Assembly: GCF_015182285.1 (NCBI RefSeq)
Contig: NZ_PRDM01000006.1
Location: forward strand, 1 to 64,000
Origin: Flavobacterium hungaricum
Lineage (GTDB): Bacteria; Bacteroidota; Bacteroidia; Flavobacteriales; Flavobacteriaceae
Direction: 5' to 3'
Length of the DNA stretch: 64,000 nucleotides
In this document: positions 16,023-24,372 of the stretch, piece by piece
Position numbering within the stretch: the first letter of the stretch is position 1
How the letters are laid out: each line of letters opens with the position of its first letter
Program-made: the position numbers and the translations under genes
Notes under the pieces: model-generated
What the model was told of the DNA's origin: nothing
What the model saw: only the letters and a program-made list of their open reading frames with translations
The model's database searches: none

Positions 16023-16147
16023 GGGCGTGACCCCAATAAAGAAAATGGGCCAATCAGCATAACGTTGATTTGCCCATTTTTTTATTGCGGTCGTCCCGAT
16101 AGCTATCGGGAGCGCTGCTTCGGCAGCCAGCTACTATCCCTCACGCA
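16023..16147 (+). repeat. REP-like dispersed element, copy 1
   Basis: Begins GGGCGTGACCCC and ends CTATCCCTCACGCA. The centre is a 16-bp stem with one bulge (AATAAAGAAAATGGGC against GCCCATTTTTTTATT) around a loop with a smaller inner stem. The 3' half carries GCTGCTTCGGCAGCCAGCT. The same ends recur at 29032-29148 and 33176-33290 with different central stems. Confidence 0.8.
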
Positions 16148-16193
16148 AACAGACTTTTGTAATTTCAGAAATGACAAAACTAGCCGAAAATAA

Positions 16194-16228
16194 AAAAGGC
16201 TTTCTGAAATTTTTTCAGAAAGCCTTTT
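16194..16228. terminator. Bidirectional terminator between exbD and tonB
   Basis: AAAAGGCTTTCTGAAA and TTTCAGAAAGCCTTTT form a perfect 16-bp stem with a three-base loop between two convergent genes. Confidence 0.85.
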
Positions 16229-16270
16229 CTTATAAAAACAGATTGGTGTAAATCCGTGAAATTCGTGTTT

Positions 16271-17215
16271 TTAATCCAAACTAAAATTATAAATAATTTT
16301 CCCGACTTGTTTTGCAGGAGCATCACTGTCAGATTCCCATTTGGTGTTCATTGCTGCCAATTTCGCTTGATCCAATAGACATCTTGCAGTATTCGTAGTT
16401 CCTTTTATACCGGCCGTTGCGCTAACAGTTTTTCCGTTTTGGTCAACGGTAACTTCAACAACCACTTTTCCTTCTTCATTACAAGTATATTTTGGTGCAG
16501 GCTTAGAAAGAGCCTTTCTGTTTCCTAAAGAATAACCAGATCCGCCTCCAGAACCGCCGCCGCTTCCAGCTCCGTAACCGCTTCCTGTGCCGATACCATT
16601 TCCGGTTCCGTTACCGCCTCCGGTTCCGCCGCCAGAGCCGCCACTTCCGTAATAGCCATTAGAATTTAAACTTCCGTTGGATTTTCCTTTATTTCCTGCA
16701 GTTTTATCATCTCCGTCACCGCCTTTGTTCGAACCTTTCATAATACTCGCCAAAGCATCGTTTGTAGAATTCGAAACTTTTGGTTTTTCGGGAACAGGTT
16801 TAGGATCTACTTTTACAGGAACAGGCTTTTTCGGTTTTTCTTTTGTCGGAATAACGACGTCATTATCGGCTGTTGTATTTTCTTGAGAAATAATAGCTTC
16901 TTCTTCTACTGCTTTTGCAGGTGCTTGTTTTGCATTGTTTTTTACATCCAAAACCTCACTTTTGTAATTAGCGCCAGAACCTAAATCGCTATCCCCAAAA
17001 TTTACCGTTACACCACCGCCGCCACCGCCGCCTTCTGCAAGTGCAACATTATTTTCGGGATTATAGGGAGGCCAAAAACGGATAAAGAACAGCAAAAGTA
17101 TAAGCAATGCATATATACCAGTAGTAAGCGCCAATGATTTCTTTTTGTCAGAAGAATTAGAAGCGTTTGCTCTGTTTGGGTTAATTTTATTTGGGTTCAC
17201 CTTCATGGAACTCAT
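16271..17215 (-). CDS. tonB: Energy transducer TonB, glycine-rich linker
   Basis: A 314-residue protein. One N-terminal membrane anchor (about 28-47, LALTTGIYALLILLLFFI) is followed by a poly-glycine patch. A proline/lysine segment (KEKPKKPVPVKVDPKPVPEKP) is typical of the periplasm-spanning part. A long Gly/Ser-rich linker (about 168-232) leads to a C-terminal TonB-like domain (KYTCNEEGKVVVEVTVDQNGK to IIYNFSLD). It should couple the ExbB/ExbD motor to outer-membrane receptors. The gene converges with exbBD, so the three are neighbours but separate transcripts. The unusually long glycine linker replaces part of the usual Pro-Lys spacer. Confidence 0.82.
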   Translation of the reverse strand: MSSMKVNPNKINPNRANASNSSDKKKSLALTTGIYALLILLLFFIRFWPPYNPENNVALAEGGGGGGGVTVNFGDSDLGSGANYKSEVLDVKNNAKQAPAKAVEEEAIISQENTTADNDVVIPTKEKPKKPVPVKVDPKPVPEKPKVSNSTNDALASIMKGSNKGGDGDDKTAGNKGKSNGSLNSNGYYGSGGSGGGTGGGNGTGNGIGTGSGYGAGSGGGSGGGSGYSLGNRKALSKPAPKYTCNEEGKVVVEVTVDQNGKTVSATAGIKGTTNTARCLLDQAKLAAMNTKWESDSDAPAKQVGKIIYNFSLD

Positions 17216-17289
17216 TTGATTGTGAATTTTGTAATTGTATTAAATAAAAACGCTTAAAAGTACTAAAAATTGTTTAGAAACAAAGCGAG

Positions 17290-17446
17290 GATTTAACCGC
17301 GAAGTTCGCAAAGGTTTACGCAAAGAACGCTAACTTATTTCTCGCAAAGTCGCGAAGTCGCAAAGTTTTTCTTTTTTAAGTTTTTCTCTGCGATTTCGCG
17401 ACTTTGCGAGATTAAAAAATAGCTTTGCGAACTTTGCGGTTAAACC
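17290..17446. repeat. Long inverted repeat built from TCGCAAAG words
   Basis: The left arm (TTTAACCGCGAAGTTCGCAAAG, then CTCGCAAAGTCGCGAAGTCG) is mirrored on the right (CGATTTCGCGACTTTGCGAG, then CTTTGCGAACTTTGCGGTTA). The whole about 155 bp can fold into one imperfect hairpin built from repeated CGCAAAG units. It lies between tonB and the dehydrogenase gene. Confidence 0.75.
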
Positions 17447-17501
17447 ATAAAAAAAACGAGCCAAATATTTGACCCGTTTATATTTAAAGTATAATATAAG
17501 T

Positions 17502-18728
17502 TTACACTAATTGTTTCAATGCAATTTCAAAAGCAGTTGCACTGATATGTGTTTTTGACGAATTTAAGGCATGAGCTTTTACAATTGCCTTTTTAATGGT
17601 CTCTGAGGTGTCGCTAAAAATAGCATCATCTGTCATTTGTACTTTTTTCTCCATAAAATAAGCAAAAACTCTTGCCATACCGCAATTTGAAATAAAGTCA
17701 GGGATCAAACTTACTTTGCTGTCTACTTGTTCCATAATAGAACCAAAGAAAATTTCTTTGTCTGCAAACGGAACATTCGCTCCGCAAGAAATAACTTCTA
17801 GACCATTTGCAATTAATTTTTCAATTTGATCTTGTGTTACCAATCTTGAAGCGGCACAAGGCGTAAAAATCTCCGCACCAATGGTCCATATTTTAGAGTT
17901 GATTTCCTCAAACGGAATTATATTGTCTGCAACTAATTTATTTCCGTCTTTATTTAAAAACAATGTTCTGATTTCTTCAAAAGAAAAACCGTCTTCGTTG
18001 ATTAAACCGCCATCGCGATCTATAATTCCGATAACTTTTGCACCCATTTCAGCCAAGTAAAAAGCAGCAGCAGAACCAACGTTTCCAAAACCTTGTACAA
18101 TTGCTTTTTTACCTTTGATGTCACCCCCGTAAATTCCGTAAAAATGACCTACAGCTTCAGCAACACCAAAACCAGTAATCATATCGGCAACTGTATATTT
18201 TCTGGTTACATCTGGGGAGAATTTTGGGTTTTCGATTACTTTAATTACACCTTGGCGCAATTGTCCAATTCTGTTGATTTTGTCAGCGTCAGTAGGTTTA
18301 AAATGCCCATTAAAAACCCCTTCCTGCGGATGCCAAACCCCGCATTCTTCTGTCATTGGAATCACTTCATGAATTTCATCAACATTTAAATCGCCGCCCG
18401 TTCCATAATAACTTTTTAACAAAGGAGAAACCGCTTTGTACCAGCGTTGTAAAACACCTTTTTTACGAGGATCGTTTGGGTCAAAGTTAATACCCGATTT
18501 TGCACCGCCAATAGCCGGTCCAGAAACAGAAAATTTTACTTCCATTGTTTTTGCCAAAGACAAAACTTCATTCATATCCAAGCCTTTTCTCATTCTTGTT
18601 CCACCGCCTGCTGCTCCGCCGCGAAGCGAATTAATTACAGTCCATCCTTCAGCTTCAGTTTCAGAGTCTTTCCAGTTAAAAACAATTTCAGGTTCTTTAT
18701 TTTCAAATTGTTGTAATAAATCTTTCAT
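17502..18728 (-). CDS. Glu/Leu/Phe/Val-type amino-acid dehydrogenase
   Basis: A 408-residue cytoplasmic NAD(P)-dependent oxidative deaminase. The N-terminal catalytic domain shows RGGAAGGGTRMRKG, KFSVSGPAIGGAKSGINFDP (catalytic lysine) and YYGTGGDLNVDE. The Rossmann motif VQGFGNVGSAAA begins near residue 215. NCGMARVFAYFM lies in the C-terminal part. The glycine-rich start and overall length resemble leucine/phenylalanine/valine dehydrogenases more than hexameric glutamate dehydrogenases (about 445 residues), but the substrate cannot be settled from sequence alone. Monocistronic, with its own downstream inverted repeat. Confidence 0.88.
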   Translation of the reverse strand: MKDLLQQFENKEPEIVFNWKDSETEAEGWTVINSLRGGAAGGGTRMRKGLDMNEVLSLAKTMEVKFSVSGPAIGGAKSGINFDPNDPRKKGVLQRWYKAVSPLLKSYYGTGGDLNVDEIHEVIPMTEECGVWHPQEGVFNGHFKPTDADKINRIGQLRQGVIKVIENPKFSPDVTRKYTVADMITGFGVAEAVGHFYGIYGGDIKGKKAIVQGFGNVGSAAAFYLAEMGAKVIGIIDRDGGLINEDGFSFEEIRTLFLNKDGNKLVADNIIPFEEINSKIWTIGAEIFTPCAASRLVTQDQIEKLIANGLEVISCGANVPFADKEIFFGSIMEQVDSKVSLIPDFISNCGMARVFAYFMEKKVQMTDDAIFSDTSETIKKAIVKAHALNSSKTHISATAFEIALKQLV

Positions 18729-18816
18729 TTTCTTGAGATATGTTTAGTTTGCGTAAAAGTATAAAATAGAATAATGCGAATAATGTATTTTAGGCAAATT
18801 TTAGCAAGTAAAAAAA

Positions 18817-18848
18817 GAAAGCCGAAAACGTTGTAGTTTTCGGCTTTC
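18817..18848. terminator. Hairpin terminator
   Basis: GAAAGCCGAAAAC and GTTTTCGGCTTTC form a perfect 13-bp stem with a six-base loop between the dehydrogenase gene and the chalcone-isomerase-like gene. An A run precedes it and AAATAG follows. Confidence 0.75.
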
Positions 18849-18870
18849 AAATAGTATTAAATACTGGAAA

Positions 18871-19446
18871 TTACATTCCAAGCAAATTCTTCTTTAAAGT
18901 TTCGTCAACTGGTTTATCAGAAAGCCAGATGCCAAATAATGCTTGTTTAAAGTCAAATCCTGTAATTTTTCCTTTTGGAACTTCATTTTTAATTACAGTC
19001 AGACTTTGATCAAACGGATTGTAGAATAAAACAAATACGTCCTTTTCTGTTATTGCATCGCTTAAAAAAGTTTTGAACTGCTCAATTCTTGGACGCAGCG
19101 CTTCAAGATTACTTCCAGCAGATTTTTCAAAACCTGCGTTCATCGCTTTTGTTAATTTGTTTGAAGAAACCATAGACGAGGTAATTTCGATACGCACAGC
19201 CATTTCGGTATCACTGTCAATAATGAATTTTGGGTCTTGGCTCAGTTGTGATAAATAAAGAGCTTGAACATAAACTTCTAACCACATTTTAGATCTGCCG
19301 CCAGCACCGTTAAGCTGTAAAGTCTTGCCTTGAATATCTATTTTTCTAGGAACTGTAACACCATTAACATCAATTTGAGTCTGCGCAGAAACGGTTGAAA
19401 ATTGTAAGCTTAAAAGGAGTGTAAGTAGTAGTAAAATCTTTTTCAT
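18871..19446 (-). CDS. Exported chalcone-isomerase-like protein
   Basis: A 191-residue protein with a signal peptide (MKKILLLLTLLLSLQFSTVSAQ). The rest follows bacterial chalcone-isomerase-like proteins: VNGVTVPRKIDIQGKTLQLNGAGGR with KMWLEVYVQALYL, then VRIEITSSMVSSNKLTKAMNAGF and GKITGFDFKQALFGIWL near the end. Bacterial members are periplasmic and are not known to act on chalcone. The family fold probably binds fatty acids or similar ligands. A terminator lies just downstream and the gene stands alone. Confidence 0.8.
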   Translation of the reverse strand: MKKILLLLTLLLSLQFSTVSAQTQIDVNGVTVPRKIDIQGKTLQLNGAGGRSKMWLEVYVQALYLSQLSQDPKFIIDSDTEMAVRIEITSSMVSSNKLTKAMNAGFEKSAGSNLEALRPRIEQFKTFLSDAITEKDVFVLFYNPFDQSLTVIKNEVPKGKITGFDFKQALFGIWLSDKPVDETLKKNLLGM

Positions 19447-19796
19447 GTTCTGTCAAATGTTTATTTTTTGGTCAAAAATAATGTTAATTTCTTAATATTT
19501 GGTTCATTTTTCGAATGTTTTTTTCTTGTAGTTTTTACATTTATAATTTGTATTATATTAATAATCAAATTAGTAAGACTTATTTTACGTAGTTTTACGT
19601 ATTTTAAGGATTGTTTAATATTGGTAGTAGAAAAATTAGTCAAAAATAACCCTCATTTTATGTTTTTTGACCGTTATTATGATTCATCATTTTTAGAAAA
19701 TTCGCTGCAAAATTCTTCTTCAAAATTGCGAAAACCTGCACATTAACGAAAACGTTATCGTGATCGTTGCTGATCTTGTAATTTTATATGCGCGCA
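19447..19796. other. Intergenic region, no supported gene
   Basis: AT-rich. A 92-codon open frame exists on the plus strand from 19468, but it has no start context, no family resemblance and overlaps a minus-strand open frame of the same poor quality, so neither is kept. Near 19748-19761 a 14-bp palindrome-like CGAAAACGTTATCG resembles a LacI-type operator half-symmetry. It lies about 60 bp upstream of the acyl-CoA dehydrogenase promoter. Confidence 0.4.
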
Positions 19797-19827
19797 TTGT
19801 AAATTTGACTTTTAAAAAGTATCTTTG
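19797..19827 (+). promoter_or_regulatory. Predicted promoter of acyl-CoA dehydrogenase gene
   Basis: A -7 element TATCTTTG (19820-19827, matching TAnnTTTG), with TTG at 19797-19799 20 bases upstream, one more than the optimal 19. It lies 113 bp before the start codon, leaving a long leader. Confidence 0.55.
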
Positions 19828-19940
19828 AAAGCCTTCAAATAGATGAGAAGGTCCTGTTAAACACAAAAAACAAAAAAATAAACCGACAGCTCAAAGTTTA
19901 ATTAAAACCAAGCTGAACAAAAACAATAAAATAAACGATT

Positions 19941-21083
19941 ATGGATTTTAATCTTACTGAAGAACATCTAATGATTCAGCAGGCGGCAAGAGATTTTGCT
20001 CAAAATGAATTACTGCCTGGAGTTATTGAACGAGACGAAAAACAAATTTTTCCTACCGAACAGGTTAAGAAAATGGGTGAATTAGGATTTATGGGAATGA
20101 TGGTGGATCCTAAATATGGAGGAAGCGGATTGGATGCTGTTTCATACGTAATTGCAATGGAGGAAATTTCTAAAGTAGATGCTTCTGCTTCTGTGGTCAT
20201 GTCTGTAAATAATTCTTTAGTTTGCTGGGGATTACAGGAATATGGCACCGAAGAACAAAAACAAAAATATTTGCCAGGTTTAGCTTCAGGACAAATTCAT
20301 GGTGCATTTTGCTTGAGTGAGCCAGAAGCAGGAAGTGATGCCACTTCTCAAAAAACAACAGCCATTGACATGGGCGATCACTATTTGGTAAACGGTACTA
20401 AAAACTGGATTACTAACGGAAATACTGCTTCTGTATATTTAGTTATAGCACAAACCCATCCAGAATTAAAACATAAGGGAATCAATGCTTTGATTATGAC
20501 CAAAGACATGCCTGGTTTTTCTGTTGGTCCAAAAGAACAAAAAATGGGAATTAGAGGTTCTGATACACATTCTTTGATGTTTTCAGATGTTAAGGTCCCT
20601 AAAGAAAATAGAATAGGAGAAGATGGTTTCGGATTTAAATTTGCAATGAAAACACTTGCAGGAGGAAGAATCGGAATTGCTTCTCAGGCTTTAGGAATTG
20701 CTTCTGGAGCTTACGAATTAGCATTAAAATATTCTAAAGAGCGTAAAGCATTTGGAACGGAGATCTGCAATCATCAGGCAATTGCTTTTAAATTGGCGGA
20801 CATGGCTGTTAATATTGAAGCGGCCCGTCATTTATGTATGAAAGCAGCTTGGGACAAAGACCAGCATAAAAATTACGATGTCAGCGGTGCGATGGCAAAA
20901 TTATTTGCTTCGCAGGTTGCAATGGATACTTCGGTAGAAGCCGTTCAAATTCACGGAGGAAACGGATATGTAAAAGAATATCATGTAGAGCGTTTTATGC
21001 GTGATGCAAAAATTACTCAGATTTACGAAGGAACTTCTGAAATTCAGAAAATTGTAATTTCAAGATCAGTTATCGCAGGATAA
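19941..21083 (+). CDS. Acyl-CoA dehydrogenase
   Basis: A 380-residue FAD flavoenzyme that introduces the alpha-beta double bond in acyl-CoA (beta-oxidation or branched-chain amino-acid breakdown). Signatures are GAFCLSEPEAGSDATS (first family motif, near residues 121-136), the substrate loop WITNG and the C-terminal YVKEYHVERFMRDAKITQIYEGTSEIQ, containing the catalytic glutamate in YEGTSEIQ. Length and layout match short/branched-chain enzymes (butyryl-CoA dehydrogenase-like). It is monocistronic, with a strong terminator after the stop. Confidence 0.95.
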   Translation: MDFNLTEEHLMIQQAARDFAQNELLPGVIERDEKQIFPTEQVKKMGELGFMGMMVDPKYGGSGLDAVSYVIAMEEISKVDASASVVMSVNNSLVCWGLQEYGTEEQKQKYLPGLASGQIHGAFCLSEPEAGSDATSQKTTAIDMGDHYLVNGTKNWITNGNTASVYLVIAQTHPELKHKGINALIMTKDMPGFSVGPKEQKMGIRGSDTHSLMFSDVKVPKENRIGEDGFGFKFAMKTLAGGRIGIASQALGIASGAYELALKYSKERKAFGTEICNHQAIAFKLADMAVNIEAARHLCMKAAWDKDQHKNYDVSGAMAKLFASQVAMDTSVEAVQIHGGNGYVKEYHVERFMRDAKITQIYEGTSEIQKIVISRSVIAG

Positions 21084-21103
21084 TAATCTCTTATAAATAT
21101 TTT

Positions 21104-21137
21104 AAACCCTTTCGACTTTATAGATTGAAAGGGTTTT
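21104..21137 (+). terminator. Terminator of acyl-CoA dehydrogenase gene
   Basis: AAACCCTTTC and GAAAGGGTTT form a stem followed by a T run, about 20 bp beyond the stop codon. Confidence 0.85.
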
Positions 21138-21225
21138 TTTATGATTATTCTGTAAGTTTTCATAAGTTTATAGATTAAATGTTGTTTTCATCTTCTAAAA
21201 AAAAACTAACTTAAACTGATATATA

Positions 21226-22203
21226 ATGAAAAAACTCTACTTTTTACTTCCATTAGTCTTTTTAGCTTGTAAATCGAGTACTTCAACAACGGCAGAAAAA
21301 GAATCAAAATCAACTTCAAAACCTCTTGAAGTCACTTATAAAGTTAATGAAACAGAGATCTCGGATTTCTTGAAATATCTTTCTTCTGATGAATTAGAAG
21401 GTCGTGAAACAGGAACAAAGGGAATCGAAAAAGCGGCAGTTTTTTTAGAAGATTATTTAAAGAAAAACAATGTCAAACCTTATTTTAAAACCTACAGAGA
21501 TACCCTTACCAATTTTAAAACCCCAGCTTTTAATATTGTCGGCGTGATCGAAGGAACAGATCCGGAGCTTAAAAAAGAGTTTGTCGTTTTGAGTGCGCAT
21601 TACGACCACATTGGTTTAGAAAAAAAACAACAGCCTGATATGATTAACAATGGAGCTAATGATGATGCTTCGGGCGTAACTTCTGTTGCTGCAATGGCGA
21701 AATATTTTAGTCAAACAAAATCGAATAAAAGAAGTGTTTTGATTGTGTTTTTTGCTGGAGAAGAAAAAGGACTGCTGGGTTCAAAAAGTCTGGCACCAAA
21801 ACTTAAAGCAAGAGGTTTTGATTTATACGCTCAATTGAATATCGAAATGATTGGTGTGCCAATGAAAAGAGATTATCTGGCTTACATAACTGGATTTGAT
21901 TTATCGAACATGGCACAAAAGATAAACGAATACACAGGTAAAAACACTATCGGATTTTTACCTAAAGAAGCAGAGTACAAATTATTTTACAGATCAGATA
22001 ACTATTCGTTTTTTCAGGCTTTTGGAAAACCGTGCCAATCGATAAGCACATTTGATTTTGAAAATTTTGATTTTTACCACCATGTTTCAGATGAATTTAA
22101 AGTAATGGATATTCCGCACATAACTTCTTTTACTCAGGAATTATTACCGGCAGTAACCAAAATTACGGATTCACCAACACAGGAAATTACTATGACTAAA
22201 TAG
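21226..22203 (+). CDS. M28 family metallopeptidase lipoprotein
   Basis: A 325-residue exported aminopeptidase-like protein. The N-terminus is a lipoprotein signal with lipobox ending at Cys15 (VFLACKSS), so it is probably anchored to a membrane from the periplasm. Zinc-ligand motifs of the M28 family are seen in order: SAHYDHIG (His), GANDDASG (Asp), FFAGEEKGLLGS (catalytic and metal Glu) and NIEMIGV (metal-binding region, where family members carry Asp). The closing ligand is probably in FDFYHHVSDE (His). The PA-like insert is absent. It probably trims peptides taken up by the cell. Confidence 0.88.
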   Translation: MKKLYFLLPLVFLACKSSTSTTAEKESKSTSKPLEVTYKVNETEISDFLKYLSSDELEGRETGTKGIEKAAVFLEDYLKKNNVKPYFKTYRDTLTNFKTPAFNIVGVIEGTDPELKKEFVVLSAHYDHIGLEKKQQPDMINNGANDDASGVTSVAAMAKYFSQTKSNKRSVLIVFFAGEEKGLLGSKSLAPKLKARGFDLYAQLNIEMIGVPMKRDYLAYITGFDLSNMAQKINEYTGKNTIGFLPKEAEYKLFYRSDNYSFFQAFGKPCQSISTFDFENFDFYHHVSDEFKVMDIPHITSFTQELLPAVTKITDSPTQEITMTK

Positions 22204-22238
22204 CGGTACGTTTTGCTGCATTTGATTATTTTTGTTTC

Positions 22239-22916
22239 ATGAAAAATATTATTGTTACAGGAACCAGCAGAGGAATTGGATATGAATTGGCATTGCAATT
22301 CGCCAATGCTGGTCATCAAGTTTTGGCTATTTCAAGAAAAGTCCCTCAAATATTAATAGAACACCCCAATGTGAGTTGTCTTTCGGTTGATTTATCAGTA
22401 GAAGATTCGCTTCAAGAAGTAGAACATTTTCTTTCTTCAACTTGGAAAAAAGTAGATGCTGTTGTTCATAATGCTGGAGCTTTGCTTTTAAAACCTTTTG
22501 CAGAAACAACACAAGCAGATTTTGAAAGTATTTATAAAGTGAATGTTTTTGCAGTGGCAAACTTAACCCGTATTTGTCTTCCCTATTTAGAAAGCGGAAG
22601 TCATGTCGTAACCATTAGTTCGATTGGCGGTGTGAGAGGAAGTTTAAAATTTGCAGGATTGGCAGCTTATAGTTCAAGTAAAGGCGCTGTTATTACTTTA
22701 ACCGAATTATTAGCCGAAGAATATAAAGAGAAAGGTATTTCTTTTAACGTATTGGCCCTTGGCTCTGTTCAAACCGAAATGCTGCAAGAAGCTTTTCCGG
22801 GTTATCAGGCACCAATTTCAGCAGCAGGAATGGCAAATTATATTTATGACTTTACCTTAAATGGGAATAAATATTTTAACGGAAAGGTTTTAGAAGTTTC
22901 TTCAACTAATCCGTAG
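22239..22916 (+). CDS. SDR family oxidoreductase
   Basis: A 225-residue short-chain dehydrogenase. The dinucleotide-binding motif is VTGTSRGIGYEL (residues 4-15), with NAG in VVHNAGALLL. The catalytic serine lies in ISSIGG and the YxxxK pair in YSSSKGA. Length is slightly shorter than the usual 240-260. The substrate is unknown. It starts 35 bp after the M28 gene, so the two may be co-transcribed, with the SprT-like gene following. Confidence 0.9.
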   Translation: MKNIIVTGTSRGIGYELALQFANAGHQVLAISRKVPQILIEHPNVSCLSVDLSVEDSLQEVEHFLSSTWKKVDAVVHNAGALLLKPFAETTQADFESIYKVNVFAVANLTRICLPYLESGSHVVTISSIGGVRGSLKFAGLAAYSSSKGAVITLTELLAEEYKEKGISFNVLALGSVQTEMLQEAFPGYQAPISAAGMANYIYDFTLNGNKYFNGKVLEVSSTNP

Positions 22917-22996
22917 TTACATCCCAAAGTTAAAAATCCAAATTCCAATGTTTGCGAAAAGGCTTTTAACTTTTAACAAATAACTTTTAACACACA

Positions 22997-23593
22997 TTGA
23001 GCGAAACTTTAGCCAAATATATACCGGAACATGCAGTCAAACCTGTTTTTGATTTGATTGTTAGTAATCAGGTTCATCTGAAAATCGTAAATGAGCGTCA
23101 GACGCGTCATGGTGATTACAGACGCGGACCAAGCGGTAAACATGAGATAACGGTAAACGCCAGCTTAAATAAGTATCGTTTTTTAATTACGTTAATTCAT
23201 GAAATTGCACATTTGGTTGCTTTTGAAAAATTTGGACGGAATATAAAACCGCACGGAAATGAATGGAAATTTACTTTCCAGCGTTTAATGGTTCCGTTTA
23301 TTCGGCCAGAGATATTTCCGAGCCAGATTCTGCCTTTGCTTGCCAGACATTTTAAAAACCCTTCGGCAAGCAGTGATACCGATACTACTTTGTCCTTGGC
23401 ATTAAAACAATATGACACAGACAGCGATAAGAGTTATGTTTTTGAAATTCCGTTTGGAAGTGTTTTTAGAATAAAAAACGGAAAGGTATTCAAGAAACTT
23501 GCCGTAAGGACAAAACGTTTTGAATGCATCGAAATAAGCTCTGGAAAAACGTATCTCTTTAATCCAAATGCGGAAGTAGAAATCATTCAATAA
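22997..23593 (+). CDS. SprT-like zinc-metalloprotease-type protein
   Basis: A 198-residue cytoplasmic protein with the metal-binding motif HEIAH (His68, Glu69, His72) in LITLIHEIAHLVAFEKFG, and a third candidate histidine in KPHGNEWK. SprT/Spartan-type proteins are zinc proteases; eukaryotic Spartan cleaves DNA-protein crosslinks. The C-terminal half has a beta-rich stretch with TYLFNPNAEVE, but no CxxC zinc ribbon, unlike classic SprT. TTG at 22997 is the start, since no ATG precedes the conserved MSETLAKYIPEHA-type opening. Confidence 0.82.
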   Translation: MSETLAKYIPEHAVKPVFDLIVSNQVHLKIVNERQTRHGDYRRGPSGKHEITVNASLNKYRFLITLIHEIAHLVAFEKFGRNIKPHGNEWKFTFQRLMVPFIRPEIFPSQILPLLARHFKNPSASSDTDTTLSLALKQYDTDSDKSYVFEIPFGSVFRIKNGKVFKKLAVRTKRFECIEISSGKTYLFNPNAEVEIIQ

Positions 23594-23607
23594 ATTTCAT
23601 TAATATA

Positions 23608-23650
23608 AATTCCAAGTTCCAATGTTATCAGCTGGAATTTGGAATTTTTT
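23608..23650. terminator. Imperfect hairpin terminator
   Basis: AAATTCCAAGTTCCA and TGGAATTTGGAATTT pair around a loop, ending in T7. It is composed of the ATTCCAA word seen in other intergenic regions of the window. Confidence 0.55.
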
Positions 23651-23693
23651 TATGGGAGTTTTAAGTAACTTATAAATAAAAATAAAACGGATT

Positions 23694-24293
23694 ATGATGC
23701 AAAAACTACTTAAGATTATTTTTGTTCTATCACTTTCAAATTCAATTTATTCGCAGGAAATTAAGGATGCTGTAATAAAAGAACACCGATCTAATCCGAT
23801 TATTTATGCTGAGGCTTTTGGAGGTTTTGCCTGTATGGATTATTTTGGTTTAGCCGGCGGGGGAGAAGTGAATTACCAGTACAAAAAAAGTTTATTTACT
23901 TTGCGATATTCCCATTTGACAGGATATGTACAAAGAGATAGTGTTTTTTCTTTTCAAAATGTACAAGATAATGATGAATATGCTGTAATGTACGGAAGAA
24001 GATGGACGAGAAACAGTCATTCTTTTAGTGTTTCTGCCGGAGTAAGTTCTAATAATTTAAAAACAACCAGAAGAGATTTTGAGCATAACCGCTATCTGAG
24101 ATATGAAAGATATTATGCCGTTCCTTTTGAAGCTAATTTTAAATGGTTTAAACCCAAAAGAAAGTCCAGTTTAATATTGAATGCAATAACCCCTAGTGTT
24201 GGTCTTAAAGTATTTGGTTCGATATCTAAGAATGTTTTCGTTGGAGCTGGATTAACATTAGGTTTAGGACTTAATAAAAAATATGAGGAATAG
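23694..24293 (+). CDS. Exported beta-barrel-like protein of unknown function
   Basis: A 199-residue protein with a signal peptide (MMQKLLKIIFVLSLSNSIYSQ). The mature part alternates aromatic and small residues (AGGGEVNYQYKKSLFTLRYSHLTGYV, SFSVSAGVSSNNL) and ends GAGLTLGLGLNKKYEE, a pattern of transmembrane beta strands, so a small outer-membrane barrel is likely. No named family is recognised. It stands between the SprT-like gene and the convergent ABC genes. Confidence 0.6.
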   Translation: MMQKLLKIIFVLSLSNSIYSQEIKDAVIKEHRSNPIIYAEAFGGFACMDYFGLAGGGEVNYQYKKSLFTLRYSHLTGYVQRDSVFSFQNVQDNDEYAVMYGRRWTRNSHSFSVSAGVSSNNLKTTRRDFEHNRYLRYERYYAVPFEANFKWFKPKRKSSLILNAITPSVGLKVFGSISKNVFVGAGLTLGLGLNKKYEE

Positions 24294-24310
24294 CTAAAAA
24301 TCAAATTCCA

Positions 24311-24365
24311 AAAAAAATCCCAAACCCCAACTTTTACAATTGGAATTTGGGACTGGGATTTTTTT
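24311..24365. terminator. Bidirectional terminator-like hairpin
   Basis: AAAAAAATCCCA (24311 onward) pairs with TGGGATTTTTTT (ending 24365) around an inner CCCCAA/TTGGAATTTGGG region. It lies between two convergent genes. Confidence 0.6.
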
Positions 24366-24372
24366 AATTTTT

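Noticed and set aside
19468..19746. 92-codon plus-strand gene
   Set aside because: Poor composition, no start context, and it overlaps an equally poor minus-strand frame. It is better read as AT-rich intergenic DNA.
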